A stretch of 64,000 nt of DNA, from positions 62,001 through 126,000 of the forward strand of contig NZ_BDCH01000012.1 of NCBI RefSeq assembly GCF_001613405.1. The letters run 5' to 3'. This stretch comes from Nocardia crassostreae (GTDB lineage Bacteria > Actinomycetota > Actinomycetes > Mycobacteriales > Mycobacteriaceae). This document shows positions 35,465 to 44,730 of the stretch, piece by piece (position 1 is the stretch's first letter; the number at the start of each line of letters is the position of its first letter). The notes beneath the pieces are model-generated. The model searched no databases. It had not been told where the DNA came from and saw only the letters and a list, made by a program, of their open reading frames with translations. The position numbers and the translations under genes are program-made.

Positions 35465-36610
35465 GTGGTCGAGGTCGAAGACGTGCTGAGCCGGTTGCGG
35501 CGGTATCCGGATGTGGAGGCGGTGAACCTCTACGCGGTGGACGCTGCCGATCGTTTGCTGCTCGATGAGGCGGCCGAGGCCCTGGCTGCGGCGGGGGACG
35601 GGCGGGTCGCCGTCATCGACGATGGATACGGCGCGCTGACCCTGGGCGCGATAGCCGCGCACGAGCTGCACGGTGTGCGGGTCCATCAGGATCTGCTCAC
35701 CGGAGAGCTGGCGCTGGCGGGCAATGCGCGCACGGTCGGGCTCGCGGATCGGTACACCGCTCACGAACTCGGCCCCGGACTGCTCTCGGATGTGACGGTG
35801 GTGCTGTGGCGGCTGCCGCGCGCGCTGTCGGGTCTCGCCGAAACCGCCGACGCCATAGCCCGATTCGCCGATCCCGAGGTGCGGGTGTTCGCCGGTGGCC
35901 GCGACAAGTACCTGACCCCGGCCATGAACGAGATACTGGCCGAATCCTTCTCCGATGTGCGCGCCAGCCGCGGGCGGCAGAAGTCGCGCGTGCTGCTCGC
36001 CACCGGGCCCAAAGCCGTTGGCGAACCGGTGTTCCCGGTGCGCAATCGGCTAGACGACCGGGATCTCGAGGTGGTCGCGCACGGCGCGGCCTTCTCCGGC
36101 CCCAAGCTCGATATCGGCACTCGGTTCCTGCTCGACCATCTGCGGCGCATGAAACCGGATGCCCGCGATGCCATCGATCTTGGCTGCGGCACCGGCATTC
36201 TCGCGGTCGCGCTGGCCAAGGCCCGGCCCGAGATCCGGGTCACCGCGACCGACCAGTCGGCCGCCGCCGTCGCCTCCACCCGCGCCACCGCCGAACTCAA
36301 CGAGGTCGCCGATCGGATTCAGGTGCTGCGCGACGACGCCATGTCCACCGCACCGGACAACAGCGCCGATCTGGTGCTGTGCAATCCGCCCTTCAATGTC
36401 GGCGCGGCCGTGCACACCGGGTCGGCCATCAAGATGTTCCAGCAGGCCGGGCGCGTACTGCGGCCCGGCGGTGAGCTGTGGACCGTCTACAACACCCACC
36501 TCAACTATCGCGGGGTCATGGAGCGCCTGGTCGGCAAGACCGAGGTGATGGGCCGCAATCGCAAATTCACCGTCACCCGGTCGGTGCGCGGTCTGCACGA
36601 TGCGCGCTGA
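35465..36610 (+). CDS. RlmG/RsmC-like rRNA methyltransferase
   Basis: A 381-residue protein from GTG 35465. The N-terminal half is a degenerate methylase domain; the C-terminal half has LDIGTRFLLDHL, the SAM motif AIDLGCGTGILAVALA and the catalytic NPPFNVG for exocyclic-amine methylation of guanine. This matches RlmG/RsmC-type enzymes that methylate 23S or 16S rRNA at G-N2. Which rRNA position is unknown. Single gene, intact. Confidence 0.85.
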   Translation: MVEVEDVLSRLRRYPDVEAVNLYAVDAADRLLLDEAAEALAAAGDGRVAVIDDGYGALTLGAIAAHELHGVRVHQDLLTGELALAGNARTVGLADRYTAHELGPGLLSDVTVVLWRLPRALSGLAETADAIARFADPEVRVFAGGRDKYLTPAMNEILAESFSDVRASRGRQKSRVLLATGPKAVGEPVFPVRNRLDDRDLEVVAHGAAFSGPKLDIGTRFLLDHLRRMKPDARDAIDLGCGTGILAVALAKARPEIRVTATDQSAAAVASTRATAELNEVADRIQVLRDDAMSTAPDNSADLVLCNPPFNVGAAVHTGSAIKMFQQAGRVLRPGGELWTVYNTHLNYRGVMERLVGKTEVMGRNRKFTVTRSVRGLHDAR

Positions 36611-36676
36611 GAGATCCCGGCCACTCCCGGGGGACCGGATCGTGAGCCGAGCGAACGACCGGCACACAATGGATGC

Positions 36677-37612
36677 ATGGCCCGAATCGATCTTCGTATC
36701 TTCACCGAACCACAGCAGGGCGCGAGCTACGACACCCTCCTGACCGTGGCGAAGGCCACCGAGGACCTTGGCTACGACGCCTTCTTCCGCTCCGACCATT
36801 ACCTCGCCATGGGCGATGCGGACGGTCTGCCCGGCCCCACCGACGCCTGGATCACCCTGGCCGGGCTGGCCCGCGAGACCGAGCGAATCCGCCTCGGCAC
36901 CCTGGTCACCGCCGCCACCTTCCGCCATCCCGGCGTCACCGCGATCCAGGTGGCCCAGGTCGACGCCATGTCCGGCGGCCGCGTCGAATTCGGCTTCGGC
37001 GCGGGCTGGTTCGAGGCCGAGCACGCGGCGTACGGCATTCCGTTCCCGGCCGACAAGTTCGCCCGCTTCGAGGAGCAACTGGCCGTCATCACCGGCCTCT
37101 GGTCAACCCCGCTGGGCGAGAAGTTCTCGTACTCCGGCGAGCACTTCACCCTCACCGACTCCCCGGCGCTGCCCAAGCCCGCCCAGCCCAAGATCCCCGT
37201 GCTCATCGGCGGCACCGGCGCCAAGCGCACCCCGCGCCTGGCGGCCCGCTACGCCGACGAGTTCAATGCTCCGTTCCAGTCGCCCGAGGACAGCGCCGCC
37301 CTGTTCGACCGAGTCCGCAAGGCCGCCAAGGAAGCCGGGCGCGATCCGCACGGGCTCACCTACTCCAATGTCCTGGTCGCCTGTGTCGGCAGCTCCGATG
37401 CCGAGGTGGCGCGCCGGGCCGCCGCCATCGGCCGTGAGGTCGACGAGCTGAAGGCCAACGGCCTGGCCGGATCGCCCGACGAGGTCGCCGAGAAGATCGG
37501 CCGCTATGCCGATATCGCGGGAACCAGCCGTATCTACCTGCAGATCCTCGACCTGCAGGGTCTCGAACACCTGGAACTCATCGCGGAACGGGTGATGACT
37601 CAGCTGCGCTGA
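36677..37612 (+). CDS. LLM-class F420-dependent oxidoreductase
   Basis: A 311-residue TIM-barrel protein, ATG 36677. It reads FRSDHYLAMG, WITLAGLARETERIRLGTLV and the conserved VAQVDAMSGGRVEFGFGAGW, EHAAYGIPFP and VLIGGTGAKRTPRLAARYAD, all typical of luciferase-like F420 enzymes of mycobacteria and Nocardia. Likely reduces a small molecule with F420H2. It stands alone; a GC-rich palindrome follows the stop. Confidence 0.88.
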   Translation: MARIDLRIFTEPQQGASYDTLLTVAKATEDLGYDAFFRSDHYLAMGDADGLPGPTDAWITLAGLARETERIRLGTLVTAATFRHPGVTAIQVAQVDAMSGGRVEFGFGAGWFEAEHAAYGIPFPADKFARFEEQLAVITGLWSTPLGEKFSYSGEHFTLTDSPALPKPAQPKIPVLIGGTGAKRTPRLAARYADEFNAPFQSPEDSAALFDRVRKAAKEAGRDPHGLTYSNVLVACVGSSDAEVARRAAAIGREVDELKANGLAGSPDEVAEKIGRYADIAGTSRIYLQILDLQGLEHLELIAERVMTQLR

Positions 37613-37622
37613 TCGAGGGGGT

Positions 37623-37640
37623 GTGGGGGCTTTGCCCCAC
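37623..37640. repeat. GGGGGC-loop-GCCCC dispersed palindrome
   Basis: GTGGGGGCTTTGCCCCAC, a near-perfect hairpin after the LLM gene. Related elements occur at 41196-41213, 50476-50493 and three times in 53465-53552. Confidence 0.7.
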
Positions 37641-37803
37641 GCCAACCCCCGCTTCAGGTGAGCGGCGCTGCCGGTAAAGGTCGGGTAAAGTCCGACAGGT
37701 CTGATCCGTGCCGATCTGGGAACTTCCCGATGGCACGGATCGTTGGCACGGTAGTAACGAGGCCACGATCGACGTGCGCCACGACTCCAGAAAGGGACGC
37801 GCC

Positions 37804-38670
37804 TTGCGCACCACAAGCAACCCGGTCTTCAAGAACCTGACGCCTCAGCAGGGCGGCGGCTACGCGGGGTTCGGCTCGGCGGCCGCTGGAGCCGGACAGT
37901 TCACGAACCAGTACGGGCAGCAGCCCCCGCAGGGCCCGCACGGGTACCAGCAGGGCTATCAGCCCGCGGTGCCGACCACCCGGCCCATCACCATCGACGA
38001 TGTGGTCACCAAGACCGGCATCACGCTCGGCGTGGTGACGCTGACGGCGATCATCTCCTATGCGCTCACCGCCGCCAACAACTCGCTGGCGCCGCTGTTC
38101 GTGATCGTCGGCGGTCTGGTCGGTTTCGTTCTCGTCATGATCGCGACCTTCGGTCGTAAGCAGGACAATCCGGCCATCGTGCTGAGCTACGCCGCCTTCG
38201 AGGGCCTGTTCCTCGGTGCGCTGTCGTTCATGTTCACCAATATCTCCTTCGGTGGCGCGGGCGGTTCCGGGCTCATCGCGCAGGCGGTGCTGGGTACCTT
38301 CGGCGTGTTCTTCGGCATGCTGGTCGTCTACAAGACCGGCGCCATCCGCGTCACGCCGCGCTTCACCCGCATGCTGGTGGGCGCCATGATCGGCATCCTG
38401 GTGCTGATGCTCGGCAACCTCATCGCCTCCTTCTTCATGGACGGCGGCTTCGGCCTGCGCGACGGCGGCCCCATCGCGATCGTCTTCAGCCTGGTCTGGA
38501 TTGCCATCGCGGCCTTCAGCTTCCTGATGGACTTCGACGCCGCCGACCAGCTCATCCGCGCCCAGGCGCCGGAGAAGGCCGCGTGGGGCGTGGCTCTCGG
38601 CCTGACCGTGACCCTGGTCTGGCTGTACGTCGAGATCCTGCGACTGCTGAGCTACTTCAACAACGACTAG
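37804..38670 (+). CDS. Bax inhibitor-1/YccA family membrane protein
   Basis: A 288-residue protein. TTG 37804 is preferred because AAAGGGA precedes it and MRTTSNPVFKNL is the usual start of the mycobacterial family; ATG 37708 is less likely. A Gln/Gly/Pro/Tyr-rich N-terminal tail (residues ~15-60) precedes seven hydrophobic segments, with FEGLFLGALSFMFTN and MDFDAADQLIR carrying the conserved acidic residues of the BI-1 (TMBIM) fold. Probably a calcium or pH-sensitive channel-like protein. A perfect terminator follows. Confidence 0.85.
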   Translation: MRTTSNPVFKNLTPQQGGGYAGFGSAAAGAGQFTNQYGQQPPQGPHGYQQGYQPAVPTTRPITIDDVVTKTGITLGVVTLTAIISYALTAANNSLAPLFVIVGGLVGFVLVMIATFGRKQDNPAIVLSYAAFEGLFLGALSFMFTNISFGGAGGSGLIAQAVLGTFGVFFGMLVVYKTGAIRVTPRFTRMLVGAMIGILVLMLGNLIASFFMDGGFGLRDGGPIAIVFSLVWIAIAAFSFLMDFDAADQLIRAQAPEKAAWGVALGLTVTLVWLYVEILRLLSYFNND

Positions 38671-38694
38671 TAGCGCTGACGCACAACTGAATTG

Positions 38695-38730
38695 AAATGG
38701 GCGGGCATCGTTCTCGATGCCCGCCCATTT
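38695..38730. terminator. bidirectional terminator hairpin
   Basis: AAATGGGCGGGCATCG and its exact complement, 16 base pairs, loop TTCT, followed by CTTGTTTC. It separates the BI-1 gene from the convergent roadblock operon. Confidence 0.85.
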
Positions 38731-38747
38731 CTTGTTTCAGGCCGCCC

Positions 38748-39110
38748 TCAAACTTCGAGGTCCTCCTCGATGCCCTTGAGGCGGTGGCGGGCCAGGGCGA
38801 GGTTGGCGCGGCCCCGGTCCAGGGCGAGGTAGAGGAACAGGCCCTTGGATTTGCGGCCTGTCATGGGGCGGATGATGTGGTACTGGCCCGCGAGGGTGAT
38901 GAGGATGTCCTCGATCTCCTCCTTGAGCCCCAACTGGTCGATGGTGCGCATCTTGGCGCGCACCACTTCGGTATTGCCCGCGGCCGCGACCTGTAGATCG
39001 AGCGACTTGGAGCTGCCGAGCATGCCTAGCGCCATACCGCTGTTGTAGTCGACGACGGCCGCGCCGATCGCGCCGTCGATCACCATCATGTCTTTCAGCG
39101 TAATGTCCAT
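38748..39110 (-). CDS. roadblock/LC7-domain protein
   Basis: A 120-residue protein from ATG 39110. MDITLKDMMVIDGAIGAAVV is followed by SLDLQVAAAGNTEVVRAK, LGLKEEIEDILITLAGQYHI and IRPMTGRKSKGLFLYLALD, typical of the roadblock fold that binds Ras-like GTPases of the MglA type. It is the last of four genes on this strand (two further roadblock-type proteins and a winged-helix protein upstream). No GTPase lies in the operon. Confidence 0.8.
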   Translation of the reverse strand: MDITLKDMMVIDGAIGAAVVDYNSGMALGMLGSSKSLDLQVAAAGNTEVVRAKMRTIDQLGLKEEIEDILITLAGQYHIIRPMTGRKSKGLFLYLALDRGRANLALARHRLKGIEEDLEV

Positions 39111-39147
39111 GTTGGGAATGGCATTCCTTTCAATCAGGGTTGGGAAT

Positions 39148-39642
39148 TCAATCGGTGTCGGGGGTGGCGCGATGCTGGTCGGCCGATCTCCGGCCCGAAC
39201 CGTTCGCCTCGGCCGCCAAGAGATCGGCGATCGCCCGAGCCACGGGCCGTGACTCGAGGTGCAGGCGGCCGACATTCGCCTCCGCGTCGGCCAGGACGGT
39301 CAATGAGGTCCACCCGGCCGCGTAGATCACCACGTGCCCGCCGCTGCCGCGCACCACGACCTCGTGGAATCCGCCGTCGAACGCGGCGGAGACCAGCCGG
39401 TGCGACAACGCCAGATGGGCGGCGGCCATGGCGGCCATGGTGCTCGGCTCGATCCCCGACGGCAGATCGTGCGCCACCAGCAGCCCGTCATTGGACGCCA
39501 CCAGCGTGCCGGTCAGCTGCGGTACCCGCGTGCGCAGCGCCTGCAGCTCCGCCAGCACCGCCGCATTCGGTTCGGGTCCGGACATCCCCACCTTGGTCAA
39601 CCTTCCCATCAGTTCTGCGAGTTTCGTTCTCCGCGCGGTCAC
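39148..39642 (-). CDS. roadblock/LC7-domain protein
   Basis: A 164-residue protein. GTG 39642 overlaps the upstream stop by 4 bases (GTGA) and is preferred by coupling; ATGs inside at MGRLTKVGMSG are alternatives. LQALRTRVPQLTGTLVASNDG, LSHRLVSAAFDG and VIYAAGWTSLTVLADAEANV fit the roadblock pattern. The C-terminus is a short charged tail. Third gene of the operon. Confidence 0.75.
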   Translation of the reverse strand: MTARRTKLAELMGRLTKVGMSGPEPNAAVLAELQALRTRVPQLTGTLVASNDGLLVAHDLPSGIEPSTMAAMAAAHLALSHRLVSAAFDGGFHEVVVRGSGGHVVIYAAGWTSLTVLADAEANVGRLHLESRPVARAIADLLAAEANGSGRRSADQHRATPDTD

Positions 39643-40469
39643 GCCAGCTGCTCCAGCGCTGCCCGCAAGCGGATGAGGACATCCCGATCGGCCGGTTCCC
39701 ACTGTTCGGGTGCGGGCTGCTGCACGGTCTGCCGCACCCGGCGGCGAGCCAGCGGCCGGGGCCCGGTGACCGCGGTATCGGCCGAAACCGGTTCGGTCAC
39801 CATGGATTCGGCCATGACGACCGGAATGCGCACGGCGCCCGGCGGTTCGATCAGTCCGGCCGCGGTCAGATCGCGCACCGCCACCAGGCAGCCGTAGGTG
39901 GTGCGACCCAGATCGTGGGCAATGGCGGCGACGCTGCGCCGGGCATCGGCGGCGGTCAGGACCTCGGCCTGCCCGCCGGCCAGCAGGACGCGCCGCCGCC
40001 GGGCGCGGCGCACCGGAACCACCGGCGCGCGGTCCGCGAGTTCCGCGGGCCAGGGCCCGGTCGCCGGATCGCCGCGCCGGGCGCATTCGTGCACCAGCGC
40101 GCGCGGCGTGACCTGACAGGCCGGTGCGAGCCAATGCGCGGGCGCCGGTTCGAATTCGGGACCGGCGGCCGCGGCGGCGGGTGCGCCGAGCAGGAAGTAG
40201 GCGGCATCGAAAACGGCCAGCAGCGCAAAGGTTTCCAGCCGGGGCCGGGCCAGCACGCGGTCGGGTTCACCGGCCTCGGCCCGCTGCCAGTCGACGGGCG
40301 TCGCCACCCCCGCCTCCACCACCAGCCGGTCGAGCCCGGTGGTGCGGCGGCACTCCGCGGCGGCGATGGCGCCGTGGGCGAGATGGAAAGCGCCGTCCCC
40401 GGCCCGCAGTACGCCGGTGCGCCGCTCGTCCTGCAATCGCTGCAATTCGGAGGCGATTTCAGCGCGCAT
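39639..40469 (-). CDS. DUF4388/winged-helix-type regulatory protein
   Basis: A 276-residue protein from ATG 40469 with GGAG 6 bases upstream. The N-terminal half (LQDERRTGVLRAGDGAFHLA, GAIAAAECRRTTGLDRLV) resembles the PatA/DUF4388 domain; the C-terminal half (SVAAIAHDLGRTTYGCLVAV, LTAAGLIEPPG) looks like a winged helix. Similar proteins accompany roadblock proteins in actinobacteria. Its start overlaps the upstream gene by 11 bases. Role unknown, perhaps linking the roadblock proteins to transcription. Confidence 0.6.
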   Translation of the reverse strand: MRAEIASELQRLQDERRTGVLRAGDGAFHLAHGAIAAAECRRTTGLDRLVVEAGVATPVDWQRAEAGEPDRVLARPRLETFALLAVFDAAYFLLGAPAAAAAGPEFEPAPAHWLAPACQVTPRALVHECARRGDPATGPWPAELADRAPVVPVRRARRRRVLLAGGQAEVLTAADARRSVAAIAHDLGRTTYGCLVAVRDLTAAGLIEPPGAVRIPVVMAESMVTEPVSADTAVTGPRPLARRRVRQTVQQPAPEQWEPADRDVLIRLRAALEQLA

Positions 40470-40899
40470 TGCCATCTCCGATGCCGTGCGCGGTGCCATC
40501 TCCGGTGCTGTGCGCGGGGTCGTCGCCGACAAATTCCGACAAAACGGAACGCAGCTGGAATCGCGCCAATCCGAGATTGCCGGTGTCGTCATCGAATCGG
40601 ACATGAACGAACAATCGCCCGTCGAAATCGCCGTTCACCAGAGTCAGTAGGTGATAACCCCGCGTACCGCCGACAATGATCTCGGTGATGTCGTCCCCGG
40701 CGGGGCCGGATGCCAGTGCCGGGCAACCGAGTACGGCGCGCACCGCCTCGGTCGTCGCCGCCGCGTCTTCGTGCTGTTCGGCGAGGGCGTGCTGCCCGGC
40801 CGCGGCGATCGCCAGCCCGCTCGCACCGTCCACCAGGGTCACGCACCGCGCACCGGGAATACCCATGATGCGCTGCAAGCAGCCGTCTATTCCGATCAC
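40459..40899 (-). CDS. roadblock-like protein
   Basis: A 146-residue protein from GTG 40899 (TTG 40920 is the only longer option). VIGIDGCLQRIMGIPGARCVTLVDG and the LAIAAAGQHALAEQHED helix, TEIIVGGTRGYHLLTLV and VRFDDDTGNLGLARFQL fit a roadblock or profilin-like fold. First gene of the operon. The sequence ends in an unusual His/Gly/Asp-rich tail (DPAHSTGDGTAHGIGDGN). Confidence 0.65.
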   Translation of the reverse strand: MIGIDGCLQRIMGIPGARCVTLVDGASGLAIAAAGQHALAEQHEDAAATTEAVRAVLGCPALASGPAGDDITEIIVGGTRGYHLLTLVNGDFDGRLFVHVRFDDDTGNLGLARFQLRSVLSEFVGDDPAHSTGDGTAHGIGDGNAR

Positions 40900-41280
40900 G
40901 CTACACCGTCTGTAATGCAATGGATTTCGATGAGCCAGACGCTACACAGCGATAGCCGACGATGTGCGGATAATGTCGAAAATCTTTCCTGCATAAGTAT
41001 TTAAGCAGGAACCGAAAAACAAAAACACCCCTCGGTTTTCGAAGAATGTGACTTTATACCCTTGTTTGCCCTTGGGCTGCTGCGCTTTTCGGCGCAACCG
41101 TCGAGCCCGAGTGGAGGGTGAAGGATTGCCCGAGACGCGAATTAGGGCAGATGCCCGATACCCGGGCCGAGCCCGGGCGCGGTGTAATCGACGCAGGGGG
41201 GCTCCGGCCCCCTTAACCCCCCGAAAAGCAAGGGCCGCCCGACCGGAAGGTCGGGCGGCCCGAGCACTCGGGGCCGAGCG
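40900..41280. other. intergenic region with hairpins
   Basis: About 380 bases without a gene: AT-richer than its surroundings between 40920 and 41060 (the roadblock-operon promoter should be here), then GC-rich palindromes CCCGGGC-CGA-GCCCGGG (41161-41177) and GGGGGC-TCCG-GCCCCC (41196-41213), then the thiolase terminator. Confidence 0.5.
41232..41261 (-). terminator. thiolase terminator
   Basis: GGGCCGCCCGACC and its exact complement with loop GGAA, 19 bases after the thiolase stop on the reverse strand. Confidence 0.8.
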
Positions 41281-42499
41281 TCAGCTGAGGCGCTCGATGA
41301 TCATGGCCATACCCTGGCCGCCGCCCACACACATGGTCTCGAGACCGAACTGCTTGTCGTGGGTCTGCAGGTTGTTGATGAGGGTCGCGGTGATGCGGGC
41401 GCCGGTCATACCGAACGGGTGGCCCAGCGCGATGGCGCCACCGGAGACGTTCAGCTTGTCGGTGTCCATGTTCAACGCGCGGGCCGAACCCAGCACCTGC
41501 ACGGCGAAGGCCTCGTTGATCTCGTACAGATCGAGATCGCCGATGCCCATCTTGGCATTGCCGAGCGCCTTCTTGACCGCCTCGATCGGGCCCAGGCCCA
41601 TGATCTCCGGCGACAGGCCGGAGACGCCGGTGGACACGATGCGTGCCAGCGGGGTCAGGCCCAGCTCCTTGGCCTTGGTGTCGCTCATGACGACCAGCGC
41701 GGCGGCGCCGTCGTTGAGCGGACAGGCATTACCGGCGGTAATGGTGCCGTCGGGACGGAAGACCGGCTTCAGCTGCGAGATCTTCTCGTAGGTGGTGCCC
41801 GCGCGCGGGCCGTCGTCGGTGGACACGACGGTGCCGTCGGGCAGGGTCACCGGGGTGATCTCCCGCTCGAAGAAACCGGCCTTGATGGCCTCCTCGGCGC
41901 GGTTCTGCGAGCGCACGCCACCAGTGGTCCTGATCCTCGCGCGAGATGCCGGTGTAGGTGGCGACGTTCTCGGCGGTCTGGCCCATGGCGATGTAGACAT
42001 CCGGCAGGATGCCCGCCTCGCGCGGATCGGTCCAGGTGGCATTGGATTCCGCGGTCTGCTTGGTGCGGGCCTCGGCCTCGGCGAACAGCTCGTTGTGGGT
42101 GTCGGGCCAGCCGTCGGAGGTGCCCTTCGGGAAGTGGGACACGGTCTCCACACCGGCGGAGATGAAGACATCGCCCTCACCGGCCTTGATGGCGTGGAAG
42201 GCCATCCGGGTGGTCTGCAGCGAGGAGGAGCAGTAGCGGTTGAGGGTGACGCCCGGCAGGGTGTCGTAGCCGAGCTGCACGGCCACCGAGCGGGCCATAT
42301 TGAAGCCGCCCTCACCGGCGGCCTGGCCGCAGCCCAGGATGAGGTCGTCGATCTGGGCGGGGTCGAGGGAGGGCACCTTGTCCAGCGCGGCGCGCACCAT
42401 CTGGGCGGTCAGATCGTCCGGTCGCATGCTCACCAGAGATCCCTTGCCAGCGCGGCCGATCGGCGAGCGGGCGTAGGAAACGATGACGGCCTCAGCCAT
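41281..42499 (-). pseudogene. acetyl-CoA acetyltransferase (thiolase), frameshifted
   Basis: Starts at ATG 42499 (AAGGAG upstream). The N-terminal frame reaches GISREDQDHWW near 41920, after the active-site Cys (NRYCSSSLQ, C90). From there the next frame continues GVRSQNRAEEAIKAGFF to the end with INEAFAVQ, ALGHPFGMTGAR and MCVGGGQGMAM (the remaining catalytic His and Cys). One extra base (A on the forward strand near 41920) breaks the frame; removing it gives 405 residues. Ortholog position matches fadA3 (Rv1074c) next to cbs in mycobacteria. Enzyme of acyl-CoA beta-oxidation or ketone synthesis. Confidence 0.87.
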
Positions 42500-42610
42500 G
42501 AGGACTCCTTACTAAGCAGGGGTGAACCAGCTTCGAATGTACGACTGCTGTGGTGCGAGCCAAGCATCCGGTAGGTCGCTATCTCAATGACTGAACTGTG
42601 GAATATCCCA

Positions 42611-43069
42611 CTACGGCACGTCGAACCAACCGCGCTGCGTCACATTGGCCATGTCCGTATAGATGGTGACCACGATGTGTCCCGGTCCGGTGTCCTGGAA
42701 TTCGGCGTACTGCATGCTGCCGTAGATCCCGGCCTCCACGTACACCCGGTATTCGCCGACCAGGCCGGTATTCATATTGCGCCAGGCGACCGTGACCATC
42801 GAGTCGCACACCGGGGCGAAGCTGTGCGGTTCCGGACCGTAACCGGTCACCGGCAGGGCCTGCACGCTCATGATGGCCCGGCCCGGCCACTGCGGGCTGG
42901 TGTCGGCCCAGCTACGGATGGCGCTGCCACAGATTCCGGGGCGGAAGAAGGTTGGCACCTGGGTAAATTCGACGGATCGGGCCGTCGCCGGGGCGGCCGA
43001 GACGATCATGGTCGCGACGGTGAGGGATCCGAGCAACAGGGCGGCGCGCACACGGGTCGGCGTCCTCAT
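42611..43069 (-). CDS. secreted hypothetical protein
   Basis: A 152-residue protein from ATG 43069 with a signal peptide (RAALLLGSLTVATMIVSAAPATA) and a mature part of about 120 residues with two Cys (GICGSA, APVCDSM) that could pair. MVTVAWRNMNTGLVGEYRVYV and GPGHIVVTIYTDM suggest a beta-sandwich. No family recognised. The gene is divergent from cbs. Confidence 0.7.
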   Translation of the reverse strand: MRTPTRVRAALLLGSLTVATMIVSAAPATARSVEFTQVPTFFRPGICGSAIRSWADTSPQWPGRAIMSVQALPVTGYGPEPHSFAPVCDSMVTVAWRNMNTGLVGEYRVYVEAGIYGSMQYAEFQDTGPGHIVVTIYTDMANVTQRGWFDVP

Positions 43070-43151
43070 GCGGGGGATGCTAGTAATCCGCGACGGTGAT
43101 ATCTCCGACGTGCGCGAAAGCTCCGATCACCTTTTCGCAACGATGAGGGGT

Positions 43152-44543
43152 ATGCGCATCGCTAACCATGTCGTCGATCTGATCGGAAACACCCCGCTCG
43201 TTCGGTTGAACTCCGTGGTGGGCCCGAACTCGGGACTGGTGGCGGCGAAGGTCGAGTACCTGAATCCGGGCGGCAGCTCGAAGGACCGCATCGCCGTCAA
43301 GATGATCGACGCCGCAGAAGAGGCCGGGCTGCTGAAGCCCGGCGGCACGATTGTCGAACCGACCTCCGGTAATACCGGTGTTGGCCTGGCGCTGGTTGCT
43401 CAGCAGCGCGGCTACAAATGCGTCTTCGTCTGCCCGGACAAGGTCAGCGAAGACAAGCGAAACGTGCTGCGCGCCTACGGCGCCGACGTGGTGGTCTGCC
43501 CGACTGCCGTGGCGCCGGAGGATCCGCAGAGCTACTACAACGTCTCCGATCGCCTGGTGCGCGAGATTCCGGGCGCGTGGAAGCCGGACCAGTACTCCAA
43601 TCCGGGCGGCCCGGCCTCGCACTACGAGACCACCGGTCCCGAGATCTGGCGCGATACCGACGGCAAGATCACGCATTTCGTGGCGGGCGTCGGCACCGGC
43701 GGCACCATTACCGGAACGGGCCGGTACCTCAAGGAGATCTCCGGCGGCAAGGTCAAGATCGTCGGTGCGGATCCGGAGGGTTCGGTGTACTCCGGCGGCA
43801 CCGGCCGCCCGTACCTGGTCGAGGGTGTGGGCGAGGACTTCTGGCCCACCGCCTACGACCCGGCCATCCCGGACGAGATCATCGCCGTCTCTGATGCCGA
43901 CTCCTTCGAGATGACCCACCGCCTGGCCCGCGAGGAGGGCCTGCTGGTCGGCGGCTCCTGCGGTATGGCGGTCGTGGCGGCGCTCAAGGTCGCCGAGCGC
44001 GATCCCGATGCCGTGGTGGTCGTGCTGCTGCCCGACGGCGGCCGCGGCTACCTGTCCAAGATCTTCAACGATCAGCGGATGAGCTCCTACGGCTTCCTGC
44101 GCTCGCGGCTGGACGGCAAGACCCAGGCCGAACCGCATGTGGGCGAGGTGCTGCGCGGCAAGTCCGGCGAGCTGCCGGATCTGGTGCACACCCATCCGCA
44201 GGAGACGCTGCGCGATGCCATCGAGATCCTGCGCGAATACGGCGTCTCGCAGATGCCGGTCGTGGGCGCGGAACCGCCGGTCATGGCCGGTGAGGTCGCG
44301 GGCAGCGTGACCGAGCGTGATCTGCTCTCGGCGGTGTTCGAGGGCCGCGCCAAGCTCACCGATTCGGTGAAACAGCATATGAGCCCGGCCTTCCCGCTCA
44401 TCGGCTCCGGCGAGCCGGTGTCCTCGGCGACCAAGCTGCTGGAGTCCACCGACGCGCTCATGGTGGTCGAGGACGGTAAGCCGGTCGGCGTCATCACCCG
44501 CCACGATCTGCTGGGCTTCCTGAGCACCGGCGCGCTGGTGTAA
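43152..44543 (+). CDS. cbs: cystathionine beta-synthase
   Basis: A 463-residue protein, ATG 43152, nearly identical in layout to the 464-residue M. tuberculosis enzyme. PLP domain: NPGGSSKDRIAVK with K44 as Schiff-base Lys, EPTSGNTGVGLAL and GVGTGGTITGTGRYL; then two CBS repeats (LRDAIEILREYGVSQMPVV and MSPAFPLIGSGEP ... MVVEDGKPVGVITRHD). It makes cystathionine from serine and homocysteine, feeding the reverse trans-sulfuration pathway. metB lies about 8 kb downstream. A terminator follows. Confidence 0.95.
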   Translation: MRIANHVVDLIGNTPLVRLNSVVGPNSGLVAAKVEYLNPGGSSKDRIAVKMIDAAEEAGLLKPGGTIVEPTSGNTGVGLALVAQQRGYKCVFVCPDKVSEDKRNVLRAYGADVVVCPTAVAPEDPQSYYNVSDRLVREIPGAWKPDQYSNPGGPASHYETTGPEIWRDTDGKITHFVAGVGTGGTITGTGRYLKEISGGKVKIVGADPEGSVYSGGTGRPYLVEGVGEDFWPTAYDPAIPDEIIAVSDADSFEMTHRLAREEGLLVGGSCGMAVVAALKVAERDPDAVVVVLLPDGGRGYLSKIFNDQRMSSYGFLRSRLDGKTQAEPHVGEVLRGKSGELPDLVHTHPQETLRDAIEILREYGVSQMPVVGAEPPVMAGEVAGSVTERDLLSAVFEGRAKLTDSVKQHMSPAFPLIGSGEPVSSATKLLESTDALMVVEDGKPVGVITRHDLLGFLSTGALV

Positions 44544-44560
44544 TCCCGCTCCGCGCATTT

Positions 44561-44597
44561 GCCGCCCGTCGAATCCGATCTCGGATTCGGCGGGCGG
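44561..44597. terminator. cbs terminator hairpin
   Basis: A 17-base stem with one G-T wobble around a TC turn (CCGCCCG...CGGGCGG) 18 bases after the cbs stop. Confidence 0.75.
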
Positions 44598-44730
44598 TCA
44601 TGTTTCACCGATGTGATTTATGGCCCGTGACAATGCAATACGGTTCTGCATCGGAGATCACAAATGCCGGAAACCTGGGATAACTACCGCGTTACAGTCC
44701 GTTCACGCTCGGCGAGCAGGATCGTCGTGC

